This document shows positions 63,335-64,000 of a stretch of 64,000 bases of DNA, piece by piece (positions within the stretch are counted from its first letter, which is position 1; each line of letters starts with the position of its first letter). A program made the position numbers and the translations under genes. The notes under the pieces are model-generated. The model searched no databases, had not been told where the DNA came from, and was given only the letters and a program-made list of their open reading frames with translations. The DNA is taken from NCBI GenBank assembly GCA_963544155.1, contig CAUUDW010000004.1, positions 8,843 through 72,842 of the forward strand, read 5' to 3'. This DNA is from Nanoperiomorbus sp963544155 (GTDB lineage Bacteria > Patescibacteriota > Saccharimonadia > Saccharimonadales > Saccharimonadaceae).

Positions 63335-63664
63335 ATGAGCTACCGTTATATGCGTGTGTTGGTACTATTTGATTTGCCCACAGGAACGAAAGCTGAGCGC
63401 AAGCAGGCTAGTCAATTCCGCAACTTTTTAGTTGGGGATGGCTTTGATATGCTACAGTTCAGCGTCTACAGCAGGCTGTGCCCTAATCGAGACGTAGCCA
63501 TGAAGCATCTCGCCAGAGTCACCAAGAATACGCCAGCGGATACCAAAGGCTCCATCCGAGCACTTCTCGTCACCGAGCATCAGTTCGCTACTATGTTCAT
63601 CATCCTAGGCGAGAAAACTGACCAAGAAGAGCTAGTTAAAGCTAACCAATTATCATTTTTCTAA
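63335..63664 (+). CDS. cas2: CRISPR adaptation protein Cas2
   Basis: The 109-residue protein begins MSYRYMRVLVLFDLPTGTKAERKQASQFRNFLVGDGFDMLQ, the usual ferredoxin-like Cas2 start with the conserved Asp after the first strand. QFSVYSRLCPN, GSIRALLVTEHQFATMFIILG and a C-terminal QLSFF strand follow, typical of type II Cas2. It acts as the structural partner of Cas1 in spacer integration. The terminator at 63668 ends the operon before the array. Confidence 0.95.
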   Translation: MSYRYMRVLVLFDLPTGTKAERKQASQFRNFLVGDGFDMLQFSVYSRLCPNRDVAMKHLARVTKNTPADTKGSIRALLVTEHQFATMFIILGEKTDQEELVKANQLSFF

Positions 63665-63667
63665 ACT

Positions 63668-63696
63668 AAAATCCCCTCTGTAACAGAGGGGATTTT
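63668..63696. terminator. bidirectional terminator between cas2 and the array
   Basis: A perfect 13-bp stem (AAAATCCCCTCTG / CAGAGGGGATTTT) with loop TAA, symmetric, so it can stop both the cas operon and - strand transcription from the CRISPR array. Confidence 0.85.
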
Positions 63697-63704
63697 GAGT
63701 GAGT

Positions 63705-64000
63705 ATTATACAACTATCTGAATTGTTAGAGAACTATAACGGGACGAAGATTAGTAACTATCTGCCTGAATTATACAACTATCTGAATTGTTAGAGAACT
63801 ATAACTGAAGGTAAACGAGTAAGCGCAAACGTAATATTATACAACTATCTGAATTGTTAGAGAACTATAACTACTCTCATCATTTTTGGTTTCGGCTATC
63901 GATTATACAACTATCTGAATTGTTAGAGAACTATAACAGCTCGATATCTCTCTTCGTAAACAGGTTAATTATACAAATATCTTAACTGTTAGAGAACTAT
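63705..64000 (-). CRISPR. type II-C CRISPR array (four full repeats, a fifth cut by the window)
   Basis: 36-bp repeats lie at 63705-63740, 63770-63805, 63836-63871, 63902-63937 and 63968-64000 (truncated), with spacers of 29, 30, 30 and 30 bases. In crRNA orientation (- strand) the repeat starts GTTATAGTTCTC and ends GTTGTATAAT, giving a -10 box at each repeat's 3' end. This orientation pairs with the tracrRNA anti-repeat. The first four repeats are identical; the fifth differs at three positions. The array may continue beyond the window. Confidence 0.97.

Overview
The window looks like a chromosomal segment of a Patescibacteria/CPR bacterium, most probably Candidatus Saccharibacteria (TM7). 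This is an inference. It rests on compact, often overlapping genes, the standard genetic code (UGA used as stop), DUF4143, DUF2207, PEGA and 'NGKRYDSVTGL'-type proteins, a sortase, and a VirD4/VirB4-like ATPase in an otherwise small gene set. A striking feature is that at least a dozen genes have a TATAAT-like -10 box ending 6-8 bases before the start codon, so their mRNAs should be leaderless. A second class has a strong GGAGG Shine-Dalgarno (SD) site.

Layout. 0-16 kb: a truncated gene, tRNA-Gln, a small hairpin-rich gene, an Rrf2-YhgE operon, a DUF4143 ATPase, alpha-glucan metabolism (glycogen phosphorylase-like enzyme and type I pullulanase), two MacB/FtsX-type ABC exporters, an RNA (uracil-5) methyltransferase and a CYTH protein. 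16.4-22.3 kb: an AT-richer accessory/defence block with a DUF262 (GmrSD-like) protein and partner, a sce7726/beta-protein pair and a HigBA toxin-antitoxin module. 22.4-32 kb: two DUF3592 membrane proteins, a second CYTH protein, a HAM1-like NTP pyrophosphatase, a UvrD/RecB-type helicase-nuclease, Dus, a Nudix protein preceded by a tiny leaderless ORF, and an HD phosphohydrolase. 32.1-34.3 kb: an AT-rich restriction-modification pair. 34.3-47.8 kb: tRNA-Leu, sortase, PEGA protein, a second HAM1-like protein, a KRYDSVTGL-type membrane protein, Der GTPase, three tandem DUF2207 paralogues and RNase H.

47.8-54.3 kb: a 5.4-kb core (DUF4868/KwaB-like gene, candidate structured RNA, dprA, a hairpin-rich gene, topA) lies between two mirror-image repeat islands. 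These include a perfect 121-bp inverted repeat and a 205-bp MITE-like element with 16-bp terminal repeats. 54.3-58.3 kb: the conjugation-type ATPase, an hsp20 gene under a CIRCE operator, and a third hairpin-rich gene.

58.6-64 kb: a complete type II-C CRISPR-Cas locus in the order tracrRNA, cas9, cas1, cas2, array. The array reads on the minus strand, and each repeat ends in TATAAT in crRNA orientation, so each repeat may drive its own crRNA. The array runs off the right edge.

Functional themes: storage-glucan breakdown, cell-surface and secretion functions (sortase, DUF2207, ABC exporters), DNA uptake and processing (DprA, T4SS-like ATPase, helicase-nuclease), and layered defence (Cas9, R-M, DUF262, DUF4868, HigBA).
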